A stretch of DNA of 64,000 bases from JABDOU01 sp041567895 (GCA_041567895.1 JBFGAX010000002.1:26314-90313); one strand, 5' to 3'; counted from the first letter of the stretch, positions 25,309 to 34,786 are shown. Notes: a model not told the origin generated them from the sequence alone. Numbers and translations are program-made.

Positions 25309-27408
25309 ATGGCGACACTCACACCAGAGGTACTTGACACACAAGAGCCGGGTTCGCACGAGGCTACCGGCGGTTTGTGGAGCTGGATCACGACGGTCGA
25401 CCACAAGCGGATTGGCTTGATGTACGGCGCAACGGCAATGTTTTTCTTCTTGCTCGGCGGGATCGAGGCGCTCTTCATTCGCCTGCAATTGGCTGTCCCC
25501 GACGGAACCGTGTTGACATCTGACCAATACAACCAACTGTTCACCATGCATGGGACAACCATGGTGTTCCTGGTGATCATGCCGCTGGCTGCGGCGTTCG
25601 GCAACTACTTGCTGCCGTTGATGATTGGCGCCAGGGACGTGGCGTTCCCACGAATGAATGCGATGAGTTACTGGGTTTTCTTGTTCGGCGGCATCTTCTT
25701 GTCGAGCTCCTTCTTTCTGGGAGGCTTTCCCGATGGTGGCTGGTTCGGATACGCGCCGTTGTCGACGCAATCCGAAGTCATACGCATGGATTTCTGGGCG
25801 ATCGGCCTGCTCATACTGGGAATCGCCTCTCTCGCCGGTGCAGTCAACTTCACAACGACGATCTTCACGATGCGCGCCCCTGGCATGTCCATGTTCAAGA
25901 TGCCGGTGTTCGTCTGGATGCAGCTGGTCGTTGCGTTCTTGCTTCTGTTCTCGCTCCCGGTGATCACCGTTGCTCTGTTCGAGGTGCTCTTCGACCGCAA
26001 CTTCGGGACTCTGTTCTTCGACCCGGCCGCCGGCGGCGATCCCATTCTGTACCAACACCTGTTCTGGCTGTTCGGGCATCCCGAGGTGTACATCCTGATT
26101 CTTCCTTCGATGGGGATCGTTTCAGAGGTGTTGCCCGTGTTCAGCCGCAAGCCTCTGTTTGGCTATCAGTTCGTGGTGTTTGCCGGTGCCGCCATTGCGC
26201 TTCTGGGCTTTGGCGTCTGGTCTCACCACATGTTTACGAGCGGCCTCGGTCCTGTCGCCGAATCGGCTTTCTCGTTGACGACGATGTTCATCGCGGTCCC
26301 GACGGGGATCAAAATCTTCAACTGGATCGGTACGACGTGGGGCGGCAAGATCAGTTTGAAAACGCCGATGTTGTTTTCGCTCGGATTCATCGCGATGTTC
26401 ACCATCGGCGGTCTCTCGGGTGTGACGCACTCGGTTGTTCCAGCCGACACTCAGCAGACCGATACCTATTACGTCGTGGCTCACTTCCACTACGTTCTTT
26501 TCGGTGGAGCGATGTTCGGCATCTTCGCCGGCATCTATTACTGGTGGCCCAAGATCAGTGGGCGATATCTCAGCGAGACGCTCGGCAAGTGGCATTTCTG
26601 GCTGATGTTGCTCGGATTCAATCTCACGTTTGCACCCCAGCACTGGTTGGGGCTCCAGGGTATGGCGAGGCGAACGGCCGTCTATCCCCCCGATATCGGA
26701 CTCGATGCGCTCAATATGGTTTCCACGATCGGGGCCTTCACCATTGCGGTGTCGATGCTGCCGTTCCTCTACGCGATGGTCGTGAATTCGCGCAAAGGAA
26801 CACCTGCTCCGGCGGACGCCTGGGATGGGAGAACGCTCGAATGGTCCATTTCGTCACCGCCGCCGCACCACAATTTTCACGAGGTGCCGAACGTCGAAGC
26901 GATCGATGACTTCTGGCATCGTAAATACGGTGAGGACGAGGAGGGACGGGCCGTGAGGGTCAAGACTTTCCCCGAGCCCTCTCGCTACACCGACGAGTAC
27001 ATCCATCTTCCGTCGCCTTCGTATTACCCGATCATGCTCGCTGCGGGCCTGGTGTTGATGGCTTACGGCTTCGTCTTCGCCCCCCTCGGCATCCCGCTGT
27101 TCGTGATCGGTGCCCTGATGCTGTTCGGCGGAGCCTTCGGATGGGCGCAGGAAGATCCCGACCATCCGATGGGCGATCACGACGATCACCACGGCGAGGT
27201 TCACGACGACGAAGGAACGGGTGAGGAATTGGCCCTGGACGATAGCGACGCACGGACTGACGCAATCACGTCAGACAACGTGGAGCCAGACAACATGGAG
27301 CTTGACAAGGTGGGCTCCGACGATGTGGAGGCAGACGATCTGGAGTCGAGCGACGTCAATCAAGTTGAAGTCGAGTCAGCAGAAGAGGCCGGAGGTGACG
27401 ACGTCTGA
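25309..27408 (+). CDS. ctaD: cytochrome c oxidase subunit I
   Basis: The 699-aa protein carries the heme-copper oxidase core: MHGTTMVFLV (low-spin heme), WLFGHPEVYILILP (CuB His and cross-linked Tyr), SHHMFTSG and VVAHFHYVLFGG (heme ligands). About 14 helices are present, the last two beyond the usual 12. It reduces O2 to water while pumping protons. The C-terminal ~80 residues are highly acidic and partly repetitive, unusual for subunit I. The stop codon overlaps the ctaE start by one base (TGATG). Confidence 0.97.
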   Translation: MATLTPEVLDTQEPGSHEATGGLWSWITTVDHKRIGLMYGATAMFFFLLGGIEALFIRLQLAVPDGTVLTSDQYNQLFTMHGTTMVFLVIMPLAAAFGNYLLPLMIGARDVAFPRMNAMSYWVFLFGGIFLSSSFFLGGFPDGGWFGYAPLSTQSEVIRMDFWAIGLLILGIASLAGAVNFTTTIFTMRAPGMSMFKMPVFVWMQLVVAFLLLFSLPVITVALFEVLFDRNFGTLFFDPAAGGDPILYQHLFWLFGHPEVYILILPSMGIVSEVLPVFSRKPLFGYQFVVFAGAAIALLGFGVWSHHMFTSGLGPVAESAFSLTTMFIAVPTGIKIFNWIGTTWGGKISLKTPMLFSLGFIAMFTIGGLSGVTHSVVPADTQQTDTYYVVAHFHYVLFGGAMFGIFAGIYYWWPKISGRYLSETLGKWHFWLMLLGFNLTFAPQHWLGLQGMARRTAVYPPDIGLDALNMVSTIGAFTIAVSMLPFLYAMVVNSRKGTPAPADAWDGRTLEWSISSPPPHHNFHEVPNVEAIDDFWHRKYGEDEEGRAVRVKTFPEPSRYTDEYIHLPSPSYYPIMLAAGLVLMAYGFVFAPLGIPLFVIGALMLFGGAFGWAQEDPDHPMGDHDDHHGEVHDDEGTGEELALDDSDARTDAITSDNVEPDNMELDKVGSDDVEADDLESSDVNQVEVESAEEAGGDDV
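27271..27345 (+). repeat. 15-nt tandem repeat encoding acidic pentapeptides in the CtaD tail
   Basis: Five consecutive 15-nt units encode SDNVE, PDNME, LDKVG, SDDVE and ADDLE, a degenerate pentapeptide repeat with consensus xD(N/D)(V/M/L)E. It sits in the cytoplasmic or periplasmic C-terminal tail of cytochrome oxidase subunit I. Confidence 0.85.
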
Positions 27409-27998
27409 TGGCTTCCGAAACGGCAGTGCATGGGCCGATCGGCACAGATGGCGCAGACATCCGCAAGACGGCAATGTGGGCGTTTCTCGGATCCGAGTGC
27501 TTGTTTTTCGGTTCCTTCATCGCAACGTTTCTGCTCTATAGCGATGAAACCAACGGAGGCCCTGGAACCGAGCTGTTTGATATTCCCTTCACCTCGGTCA
27601 GCTCATTTGTTCTCTTGATGAGCTCGTTGACGATGGTGCTGGCCCACAACGCCTACGAGCGTGAAGACAAACGACAAATGCAAATCTGGTTGACGGCCAC
27701 AGCTTTGCTCGGCACGGTGTTTCTCGGTGGCCAGGTCTTCGAGTTCACCACGTTTTATGCCGAAGGATTGCGTATGGACATCTCACCATTCGGTTCAGCT
27801 TTTTTCGTGTTGACCGGATTCCACGGGGCTCACGTCGCGGTCGGCGTGATCATGCTCACCTCGATGGTCATCCTGTCTCGCAGGGGGAATCTGCATGCGC
27901 ACAGAGGCATGAACGTTGAGCTCGTCGGACTGTATTGGCACTTTGTCGATATCGTCTGGATCGTCATCTTCACAGTCGTCTATCTGTTGCAGGTGTGA
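27408..27998 (+). CDS. ctaE: cytochrome c oxidase subunit III
   Basis: The 196-aa product has five hydrophobic helices and family motifs AMWAFLGSECLFFGSFIATF, SLTMVLAHNA, LTGFHGAHVAVGVIML and GLYWHFVDIVWIVIF. It stabilises subunit I and belongs to the short, 5-helix form common in actinobacteria and Bacillus. ATG 27408 overlaps the ctaD stop. Confidence 0.96.
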   Translation: MASETAVHGPIGTDGADIRKTAMWAFLGSECLFFGSFIATFLLYSDETNGGPGTELFDIPFTSVSSFVLLMSSLTMVLAHNAYEREDKRQMQIWLTATALLGTVFLGGQVFEFTTFYAEGLRMDISPFGSAFFVLTGFHGAHVAVGVIMLTSMVILSRRGNLHAHRGMNVELVGLYWHFVDIVWIVIFTVVYLLQV

Positions 27999-28003
27999 CG
28001 GAC

Positions 28004-28318
28004 ATGTCGACAGCAGAAACCACTACTTCCACGAGAGAGCATCCAACCGAAAAGCGCTACTGGCTGATCGCGTTGTTTCTCGGAATTGTCACGGCTATCG
28101 AAATCGCGATTGCCTACATCCCGGACTTGAACCGTACCGTGCTCACGGTCGGTTTGATCGGGCTCGGCATTTTGAAGTTCGGCGTGGTTGTCGGATGGTT
28201 CATGCATTTGCGATTCGAGAACAAGACCATGAATCGCCTCTTTGCGATCGGTCTGATACTTGCGCTGAGCCTGTTTTTTGTCGTGCTGGCGACGTTTAGC
28301 GGGATTCTCGCCTCTTAG
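28004..28318 (+). CDS. ctaF: cytochrome c oxidase subunit IV (small)
   Basis: ATG 28004 begins a 104-aa product with three helices: YWLIALFLGIVTAIEIAIAY, TVGLIGLGILKFGVVVGWFMHLRF and AIGLILALSLFFVVLATFSG. The KFGVVVGWFMHLRFE motif identifies the prokaryotic subunit IV (COX4_pro) family. It is the last gene of the ctaCDEF cluster, and its 3' end overlaps the convergent gene by 23 bp. Confidence 0.93.
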   Translation: MSTAETTTSTREHPTEKRYWLIALFLGIVTAIEIAIAYIPDLNRTVLTVGLIGLGILKFGVVVGWFMHLRFENKTMNRLFAIGLILALSLFFVVLATFSGILAS

Positions 28319-29153
28319 TCGCTGCTCGCGGCCGATACGCGGCGAACGCCGCAAACCCCAGAATCACCGCGGAGATCAGCGAGGCGATGATCAGCAACGG
28401 AGCCTTGTTCACATCGCCTGAAGCCTCTTCTCCTCCGTGCGGGACGACTTCCGGTGAAATGCCCAGGAACAGGGCACCGAATGCGGCGACGACCACGAGG
28501 ACAACCACCATTGCCATCACCGGTACGCCCACAGCCCTCGCGGTTGCTCGCTTGAATTCCTCCGGGGTCTCCCAACCGAGTTCATCGAGGCCTATGACAT
28601 CTGGCCGTGACAACAGGTGAGAGAGTCCTGCGACTGCGGAGCCGATCGACACCCCGGCAAGCAGGGCCCACAGCAGCCCCGGTACGATCGGAATCTCAGC
28701 GGTTGTCGTGGCTTGTTCACCGAGCCAGATGACTGCACCCTGGGCGAATAGCAAGCCGGTTATCGCGCCGGTCAATGCTCCGGACGTGAGCACTTTTCCC
28801 GAATTTCGTGGCACTACTGCATCGGGATCGAAAGCCCGGGGCATCCACTGCAGCGCGGCGGAGGTGACGAGACCGGCGAATCCAAACCCGAGTGCGGCAA
28901 ACACGCTCACCAATCCGAGGGGCGAAATCTCGACCGTCCCGGTGAAAAGCGTGGTTTCGCCCATGTCGACCAGGTGAGGGAGTTCAAGCGAGGCCGACCC
29001 GATAGAAAAGAAGGTTTCGACCCTGGCCGTTCCGTCGCCGAGAAGACGGGCATCGACATTATTGATCATGATGGGCGCCAGGATCAGAAGAGCAACGATC
29101 CCCGTCACCAGACCGATCAACGCTCCGAATATCAGAGATCGTCCAAATCGCAT
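28296..29153 (-). CDS. polytopic membrane protein, unknown
   Basis: From ATG 29153 (MRFGRSLIFGALIG) the 285-aa protein has about six to seven hydrophobic helices: one near the N-terminus, two near residues 85-110, two near 125-175 and two at the C-terminus. The stretch between helices 1 and 2 (RVETFFSIGSASLELPHL) is probably extracytoplasmic. It is next to the oxidase operon but convergent with it. Function unknown; an assembly or quality role for the oxidase is only a guess. Confidence 0.75.
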   Translation of the reverse strand: MRFGRSLIFGALIGLVTGIVALLILAPIMINNVDARLLGDGTARVETFFSIGSASLELPHLVDMGETTLFTGTVEISPLGLVSVFAALGFGFAGLVTSAALQWMPRAFDPDAVVPRNSGKVLTSGALTGAITGLLFAQGAVIWLGEQATTTAEIPIVPGLLWALLAGVSIGSAVAGLSHLLSRPDVIGLDELGWETPEEFKRATARAVGVPVMAMVVVLVVVAAFGALFLGISPEVVPHGGEEASGDVNKAPLLIIASLISAVILGFAAFAAYRPRAATKRRESR

Positions 29154-29228
29154 GTTCACAGCCGAGATAGTAGCTATACCCGACAACCAGGTGAGCAAGC
29201 TAAAGCCTCGCCGGGTTACTGACGACGT

Positions 29229-29245
29229 TTTAGGTGAAACCTAAA
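29229..29245. promoter_or_regulatory. inverted repeat resembling a DtxR/MntR-type operator
   Basis: TTTAGGT-GAA-ACCTAAA is a perfect 7-bp inverted repeat with a 3-nt centre. It lies in the 171-bp divergent region about 76-80 bp from both flanking start codons. The half-site TTAGGT/ACCTAA is the one seen in iron- or manganese-dependent DtxR-family boxes, but the spacer is shorter than the classic 19-bp IdeR/DtxR box. Metal regulation is speculative. Confidence 0.4.
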
Positions 29246-29324
29246 CTCGGGTCTCCGTTCCCAATGGATTGTGTAGCGTGCTGATTCTGAAAGACCATTC
29301 TCATCTGACGCGCTCGGAGCGCTC

Positions 29325-30308
29325 GTGAGCCGCCGCTACCTGGTCACCGGCGGTGCAGGCTTCATCGGCTCGAATTTCATCCGCCTCGTGCTGGAACGAG
29401 AACCGGACTCCTCGGTCACGAATCTCGACGCCCTCACCTATGCCGGCGTTGAAGCCACGGTCGAAGAACTGGACGCATCAGAGAGGCACACGTTCGTCAA
29501 AGGCGATATTCGCGATGCCGCTCTGGTCGAGGAAGTCATGCCGGGTCACGATGTTGTCGTCAATTTCGCCGCCGAAAGCCACGTTGATCGCTCGATTCAT
29601 GGACCTTCGGTGTTTCTGCACACGAATGTGGTGGGAACGGGTGTACTCATCGATGCCGCCAGGCGTTACGAGATCGGTACGTACATTCAGGTCTCGACCG
29701 ATGAGGTCTACGGCTCGCTCGATGAAGGATTTGCAAGCGAGCGTCACCCGCTCGAGCCCTCTTCGCCCTATTCGGCGTCGAAGGCGGGGGCTGATCTCCT
29801 CGTGCAGTCGTACGGGGTGACATACGACTATCCCGCGATCATCACGCGCTGCACGAACAACTACGGCCCGTATCACTTTCCTGAGAAACTCATCCCTCTC
29901 TTTGTGACAAATCTGTTCGAGGGACAGAAGGTTCCGGTATATGGAGATGGTCTCAACGAACGGGACTGGATCTATGTCGAGGATCATTGCGCAGCCATCC
30001 ACCTCCTGGTCGATCAGGGCTCACCAGGCGAGATCTACAACATCGGAGCCAACGCACAGACCACGAACCTCGAGCTCACCCACAAGCTGATCGAGCTGAC
30101 CGGACGTGATGAAGGCTTCATCGACTATGTCGAGGATCGCCCGGGACACGATCGTCGGTACGCGGTCGACTCGTCAAAAATCCGGGCGCTTGGATGGGCA
30201 CCGGCCAACACTCTTGAAGAGCGGTTGATCGACACGGTGCAGTGGTATCGGGACCGTGAGGACTGGTGGCGGCCGCTGAAGAGAGAACAGGCGTCTGATG
30301 AGAAGTGA
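29325..30308 (+). CDS. rmlB: dTDP-glucose 4,6-dehydratase
   Basis: The 327-aa product has the NAD-binding GGAGFIGSNF, AAESHVDRSI, the catalytic STDEVYG and the YSASKAG (YxxxK) motif, plus TRCTNNYGP. It converts dTDP-glucose to dTDP-4-keto-6-deoxyglucose for rhamnose or another deoxysugar. Start is GTG 29325. rmlA follows 12 nt downstream; rmlC and rmlD are not in the window. Confidence 0.95.
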   Translation: MSRRYLVTGGAGFIGSNFIRLVLEREPDSSVTNLDALTYAGVEATVEELDASERHTFVKGDIRDAALVEEVMPGHDVVVNFAAESHVDRSIHGPSVFLHTNVVGTGVLIDAARRYEIGTYIQVSTDEVYGSLDEGFASERHPLEPSSPYSASKAGADLLVQSYGVTYDYPAIITRCTNNYGPYHFPEKLIPLFVTNLFEGQKVPVYGDGLNERDWIYVEDHCAAIHLLVDQGSPGEIYNIGANAQTTNLELTHKLIELTGRDEGFIDYVEDRPGHDRRYAVDSSKIRALGWAPANTLEERLIDTVQWYRDREDWWRPLKREQASDEK

Positions 30309-30320
30309 CAGGGGGCTGCG

Positions 30321-31382
30321 ATGAGAGGTGTTGTCCTTGCCGGAGGTGCCGGAAGCAGGCTACGACCGATTACGTTTTCGATGTCGAAGCAGCTCGTCCC
30401 CGTCGCCAACAAGCCCATCCTGTTCTACGGGTTGAGTGATCTGGCCGAAGCGGGTATCGAAGAGGTCGGCATCATCATCTCTCCGGAAACCGGTGGCGAG
30501 ATACGCCGGGCGGTAGGCAAGGGCGAGCGGTTCGGGCTGAAGCGAGTCGAGTTCATCGTCCAGGATCGACCACTGGGTCTCGCACACGCGCTGAACATGG
30601 CCATGCCGTTCGTGGACGGCGATGATTGCCTGATGTACCTGGGTGACAACCTCATCAAGCGTGGTGTAGCCGATACCGTCACCGACTTCAAAGAACACAG
30701 ACCGAACGCGCAGATCTTGTTGGCCCAGGTGCCGAACCCCTCCGAATTCGGTGTTGCGGAACTCGACGATGAGGGGGTTGTCGTGCGACTGGTCGAAAAA
30801 CCCAAGGTGCCCCCGTCGAACCTCGCTCTGGTCGGCTGTTATCTCTTCGACGCTGGTGTGCAGAAAGCGATCGACAGCATCAAGCCGTCGGGCCGGGGCG
30901 AACTCGAGATCACTGACGCGATCCAGTGGTTGATAGACGACGGTCAGGAGGTTCGGGCTTCGATGATCACCGGGTGGTGGAAAGACACGGGCAAGAAGGA
31001 GGACCTTCTCCATGCGAGCGAACTCGTACTGAGTGATCTGAGCGAAAAGATAAGCGGCGAAGTCATCGACACCGAGATCCGGGGTGCCGTGACCATTGGT
31101 GTCGGTTCCCGGGTCGTTGACAGCCAGATCATCGGACCCGTGGTCATCGGTGACAACGTGGAGATTGTTCGGTCGAGGCTCGGGCCCAACACGACAATCG
31201 GCCACGGTAGCCACATTCACGACGCGGCAATCGAAGACAGCCTGCTGATGGACGGTGCGGAGGTGTCCAACTGGAAGCTTCGATTCTCCCTGATGGGTGC
31301 CAACGCCAGACTCACGGGCACGCCTGCGCCCGGTTTCGTGGAGTTGACCGTCGGCGAGCGCTCAGAGATAATCGGAACCTGA
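30321..31382 (+). CDS. rmlA: glucose-1-phosphate thymidylyltransferase, long form
   Basis: The 353-aa product has the nucleotidyltransferase opening GVVLAGGAGSRLRPITFSMSKQLVPVANKPI, LGDNL, VEKP and GWWKDTGKKEDL. The C-terminal ~100 residues are a left-handed beta-helix (repeats such as GAVTIGVGSRVVDSQIIGPVVIG), which the short RmlA enzymes lack. This long form is typical of deoxysugar pathways in archaea and actinobacteria (StrD-like). It makes dTDP-glucose from glucose-1-phosphate and dTTP. Confidence 0.93.
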   Translation: MRGVVLAGGAGSRLRPITFSMSKQLVPVANKPILFYGLSDLAEAGIEEVGIIISPETGGEIRRAVGKGERFGLKRVEFIVQDRPLGLAHALNMAMPFVDGDDCLMYLGDNLIKRGVADTVTDFKEHRPNAQILLAQVPNPSEFGVAELDDEGVVVRLVEKPKVPPSNLALVGCYLFDAGVQKAIDSIKPSGRGELEITDAIQWLIDDGQEVRASMITGWWKDTGKKEDLLHASELVLSDLSEKISGEVIDTEIRGAVTIGVGSRVVDSQIIGPVVIGDNVEIVRSRLGPNTTIGHGSHIHDAAIEDSLLMDGAEVSNWKLRFSLMGANARLTGTPAPGFVELTVGERSEIIGT

Positions 31383-31411
31383 GCGGTTTCACACCCGGGG
31401 TGGGAGAGTGG

Positions 31412-32557
31412 CTATCCCCTGCCGCAGCTGTCCGGGCTGTAAATCCCGGTAACGATGCCTTCGGCCTCGTTGGACGTCACGGGTCCCCATAACAGGAGTT
31501 GCCCGTCGCTTGGCCTCCACAATTGGAAAATGACGCCGTCTTCCGGATCCTGGACGAATTGAACTCTGAGCGAAGAATATGTGTTTTTGAGCGAAGCGAC
31601 CGTGTCGCCCAACTTCACGCCGCTGATGGTCGAGAGCCCCGATGGCTCACCCTCGAAATTCAGGTCGGTTCGATAGCTGCGAAATGCACGAACTCCATCT
31701 GACCCCTCGACCCCCACGATGATCAATTGTCCGTAGCGCACCGTATGGATTGTCGAGCCCGCACACGTCCCGTATTGTCCGGCGGACTCGATGGGACCAA
31801 CGACTTCTGCCGGAGGTCCGAGAGACGCTGCGAGCCGCGCTGCGACGAAATCGAACTCGACATCGAAGTCGAACTCGCCAAGTCCGAATGCACCCATCCC
31901 GAGATCACCAACCGGAATGGGGTCGCCGATCGGTGCGATCGTTCGTGCGGGAATGGTGGTAGGCGGGAGGGTCGTCGTCGTTGTGACCGTCGTCGGCACC
32001 GCGACCGTGGCCGGCGGAGATGATGTGCTCGTCGTCGATTGCACCGTGTTGCCGAGCACATCTACCGATCGGTCCGGGCCCGTGAGTACGCGGGTGATAC
32101 CCAATACCGCTATCGCCGACACGACCAGAGCTGCCAGCACGGCATTGAGGGAGATAGGGGCCGGCGTGTATTGCCGGGGGATGGATCCCATGTCGGTGAC
32201 TTCCGCCGGGTCTTCGGGGTTCCAAAGCAGTTCGTCATCGTCCGGGTCCAGCAATTGCTGATAGATGGCCGGAATGCTCGATGTCGTCTCCGCGGTTGTG
32301 TCCGCGGTCGGGTCAGCGCTCGTCCCTGCGCGATGATCCCGGATGCCACCCTCGAGTTCCCTCCGGGCTCCCGCCATGGCGGGTTCTCTCGTCGCAGCCC
32401 AGGAGGTGCCACAGGACGCGCATTTCCGCAAGCCCGTCAAGCGGGCTTGCTCGCAGTTGTCACAGGAGGCGGGTGGTGCGTAGCCACATGCCGTGCAGGC
32501 ATCCGCCGATGACTCAGAAGGACCGGCACAAACCGGACAGCGAATCGTCACGGCCAA
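31412..32557 (-). CDS. zinc-ribbon membrane protein with Thr-rich linker
   Basis: The 381-aa product opens with four CxxC pairs (CPVC, CTAC, CDNC, CASC) in the first ~50 residues, a double zinc-ribbon. An acidic/Thr-rich segment follows, then one membrane helix (about 137-155, LNAVLAALVVSAIAVLGI), a Thr/Pro-rich linker, and a C-terminal extracytoplasmic domain of ~180 residues (FDFDVEFDFVAARLAASLG ... GVKLGDTVASLKNTY). The zinc ribbon would be inside the cell and the last domain outside. Function unknown. Confidence 0.82.
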   Translation of the reverse strand: MAVTIRCPVCAGPSESSADACTACGYAPPASCDNCEQARLTGLRKCASCGTSWAATREPAMAGARRELEGGIRDHRAGTSADPTADTTAETTSSIPAIYQQLLDPDDDELLWNPEDPAEVTDMGSIPRQYTPAPISLNAVLAALVVSAIAVLGITRVLTGPDRSVDVLGNTVQSTTSTSSPPATVAVPTTVTTTTTLPPTTIPARTIAPIGDPIPVGDLGMGAFGLGEFDFDVEFDFVAARLAASLGPPAEVVGPIESAGQYGTCAGSTIHTVRYGQLIIVGVEGSDGVRAFRSYRTDLNFEGEPSGLSTISGVKLGDTVASLKNTYSSLRVQFVQDPEDGVIFQLWRPSDGQLLLWGPVTSNEAEGIVTGIYSPDSCGRG

Positions 32558-32615
32558 AGGTTATGCCGGTTTTTGCACTTTACGTGCCTTTGTTTGGCCG
32601 GTTCTTGCTCGCAGG

Positions 32616-34631
32616 TCAGTCGAGCTGGGCGGCGAGGATCTTCGGATCCGACACCGGCGCCTGACAAGCGAACTGACGGCAAACATACGCCAGCGCTCCA
32701 TCGTCGGGTTGTCCCTTGCCTGCGAGAAGGGGAACGATCCTCTCATCTTCGTCGCTCCTCCGAAGCGCCAGCACCACGTTCGGTCGGAATCTCTGCCATA
32801 TGACGTCGGACAGGGGACGCGTCGGAGATCCGGTGATTGCAACCTCGAGGTTGTCGTCGTCGACCGTGTACTGAACGGCCAGGAGGTGTCCCACGGCCGT
32901 CGGATGCCGATTCATCAATTCCGCCCCGGCCCGCAAGATTGCATCCTGGGCAACCAGCCGGTCAGATCTTCCGGACAGCAAATACGAGATGTGAAGCGCT
33001 TCGGCTGCGAGGCTGTTGCCTGATGCCGAGGGGTTGTCCATGGCATCGGTCGGCCGTGTTATGAGCTCTTCCGCGTCGGAACCGGTTGCATAGAACCCGG
33101 CGTCGTCACGGAAGAGGCGCAGCATGTCGTCTATGAGCGTTTCGGCCTCCATGTACCAGGTCGTGTTACCGGTTGCCTGATAGAGCGTCAACAAGCCGAG
33201 GGCGTAACCGCCGTAGTCCTCCAGAACAGCGAGCGGTCCCGGAGTTCCCCGGCGCCACGTTCGGTAGAGCCTCCCATCCGCCCGACGACAATGTTCCAGT
33301 ATGAATGTGGCGTTACGTTCAGCGGCCGCGAGGTAGTCGGGTTTGTTCAGCACTGCGCCTGCTTCAGCCAGAGCCCGGATGGCCAAGCCGTTCCACGCCA
33401 CCACCACCTTGTCGTCCAGGCCGGGTCGCTGACGCCGGCTGCGGGCAGCAAGAAGGGCCTGCTTTGCTTCGGTGATGATGGCATCGATCTCGTCGGTGGA
33501 AAGGCCGGCAGTGGTTGCGAGGTCTTCGCTCGCGACAGCCCGATGGAGAATGTTGCTCCCCTCGAAATTTCCTTCGGGACTGACCCCGAAGTAGCCGGCC
33601 ATGAGGTCGGTGTTATCTCGCACGATATCGGCGAATTCGGTCGCCGTGAACACGTAGAACTTTCCCTCCTCACCCTCTGAATCGGCGTCCTCTGACGTCG
33701 CGAAACCGCCACCCGGTAATCCAAGGTCCTGCAGGATGTATTCGAGCGTCTCCTGTGCGACCCGAAGAAAGTCCTGGCGGTCGACGACCTGGCCTGCCCT
33801 GAGATACAGGCGCGCGAGATTGGCGTTGTCGTACAGCATCTTTTCAAAATGCGGCACGAGCCAGATCCGATCAACGGCATAGCGCGCAAATCCTCCGCCG
33901 AGATGATCGTAGATACCGCCATCGGCCATTTTTTCGAGCGTCAGTGTCAGGGCGTTCCATGCTTCGGGCGCCCACTCCTTTGATCCGGCTCGCAGCAGGA
34001 ACTCGAGGTTGGGGGGCTGCGGGAATTTGGGAGCGCCTCCGAATCCGCCATAGGTATGGTCCAGATTCTCGAGATGGGTCCGGTAGGCCCTCTCGAGCGC
34101 GGATGGATCGACGAGGCCGACGCTTGGCGAGACGGCGGTTCCAACGGCAGCCGTCAAACTTGCTGCCTGGTCCTCGAGGTCACCGCGACGGTTTTCCCAC
34201 GCCTCGGCGACACTCGCCAGAACGCGGGGGAAGCCGGCGTGACCGGGTCGATCTTCGGGCGGGTAATACGTGCCTGCGAAGAAGGGTTTCCCGTCGGGAG
34301 TCGCAAAGACTGTCATCGGCCAGCCTCCGTGCCCGGCAAGCGCCTGCAGCGCGGTCATGTAGATGGCGTCGATGTCGGGACGTTCTTCACGATCTACTTT
34401 GATATTCACGAACCAACGGTTCATCAGTTCGGCGATGGTCGGGTTCTCGAACGACTCGCGCTCCATGACATGACACCAATGACAGGCTGCGTAGCCGACT
34501 GAGAGCAGAATCGGACGATCCTCTTGTTTCGCGCGATCGAGTGCCTCCGAGCCCCATGGGTACCAGTCGACGGGGTTGTCTTTGTGTTGAAGCAAATAGG
34601 GTGAGGATTCGTGTGCGAGGCGATTTGACAT
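32616..34631 (-). CDS. YyaL/DUF255 thioredoxin-like domain protein (SPATA20 family)
   Basis: The 671-aa product opens NRLAHESSPYLLQHKDNPVDWYPWG, the hallmark of this family, followed by the thioredoxin-like GYAACHWCHVM and HGGWPMTVFATPDGKPFFAGTYYP. The rest is an alpha/alpha barrel of the N-acylglucosamine-epimerase/mannosidase type (GGFGGAPKFPQP, DHLGGGFARYAVD, PHFEKMLYDNA, VVAWNGLAI). Members are widespread but the reaction is not settled. No signal peptide, so cytoplasmic. Confidence 0.93.
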   Translation of the reverse strand: MSNRLAHESSPYLLQHKDNPVDWYPWGSEALDRAKQEDRPILLSVGYAACHWCHVMERESFENPTIAELMNRWFVNIKVDREERPDIDAIYMTALQALAGHGGWPMTVFATPDGKPFFAGTYYPPEDRPGHAGFPRVLASVAEAWENRRGDLEDQAASLTAAVGTAVSPSVGLVDPSALERAYRTHLENLDHTYGGFGGAPKFPQPPNLEFLLRAGSKEWAPEAWNALTLTLEKMADGGIYDHLGGGFARYAVDRIWLVPHFEKMLYDNANLARLYLRAGQVVDRQDFLRVAQETLEYILQDLGLPGGGFATSEDADSEGEEGKFYVFTATEFADIVRDNTDLMAGYFGVSPEGNFEGSNILHRAVASEDLATTAGLSTDEIDAIITEAKQALLAARSRRQRPGLDDKVVVAWNGLAIRALAEAGAVLNKPDYLAAAERNATFILEHCRRADGRLYRTWRRGTPGPLAVLEDYGGYALGLLTLYQATGNTTWYMEAETLIDDMLRLFRDDAGFYATGSDAEELITRPTDAMDNPSASGNSLAAEALHISYLLSGRSDRLVAQDAILRAGAELMNRHPTAVGHLLAVQYTVDDDNLEVAITGSPTRPLSDVIWQRFRPNVVLALRRSDEDERIVPLLAGKGQPDDGALAYVCRQFACQAPVSDPKILAAQLD

Positions 34632-34786
34632 CGGACTTCCAGGGTGGGAAAACCAAGACTATGGTTTGTCGGCGTCACATACGAAGGCAATCCGCAGCTG
34701 AATGAGGAACATCTGCGGACCCCCCTGGGGAGGTTGCTTCGGTTGGTCTCTGGCCTGAGCTGGAAAGCGAACAACCTGAAGGGGCC

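Noticed and set aside
25051..26079. 342-aa minus-strand frame opposite ctaC/ctaD
   Set aside because: Charged, His/Glu/Arg-rich antisense of hydrophobic codons; the plus strand is cytochrome oxidase.
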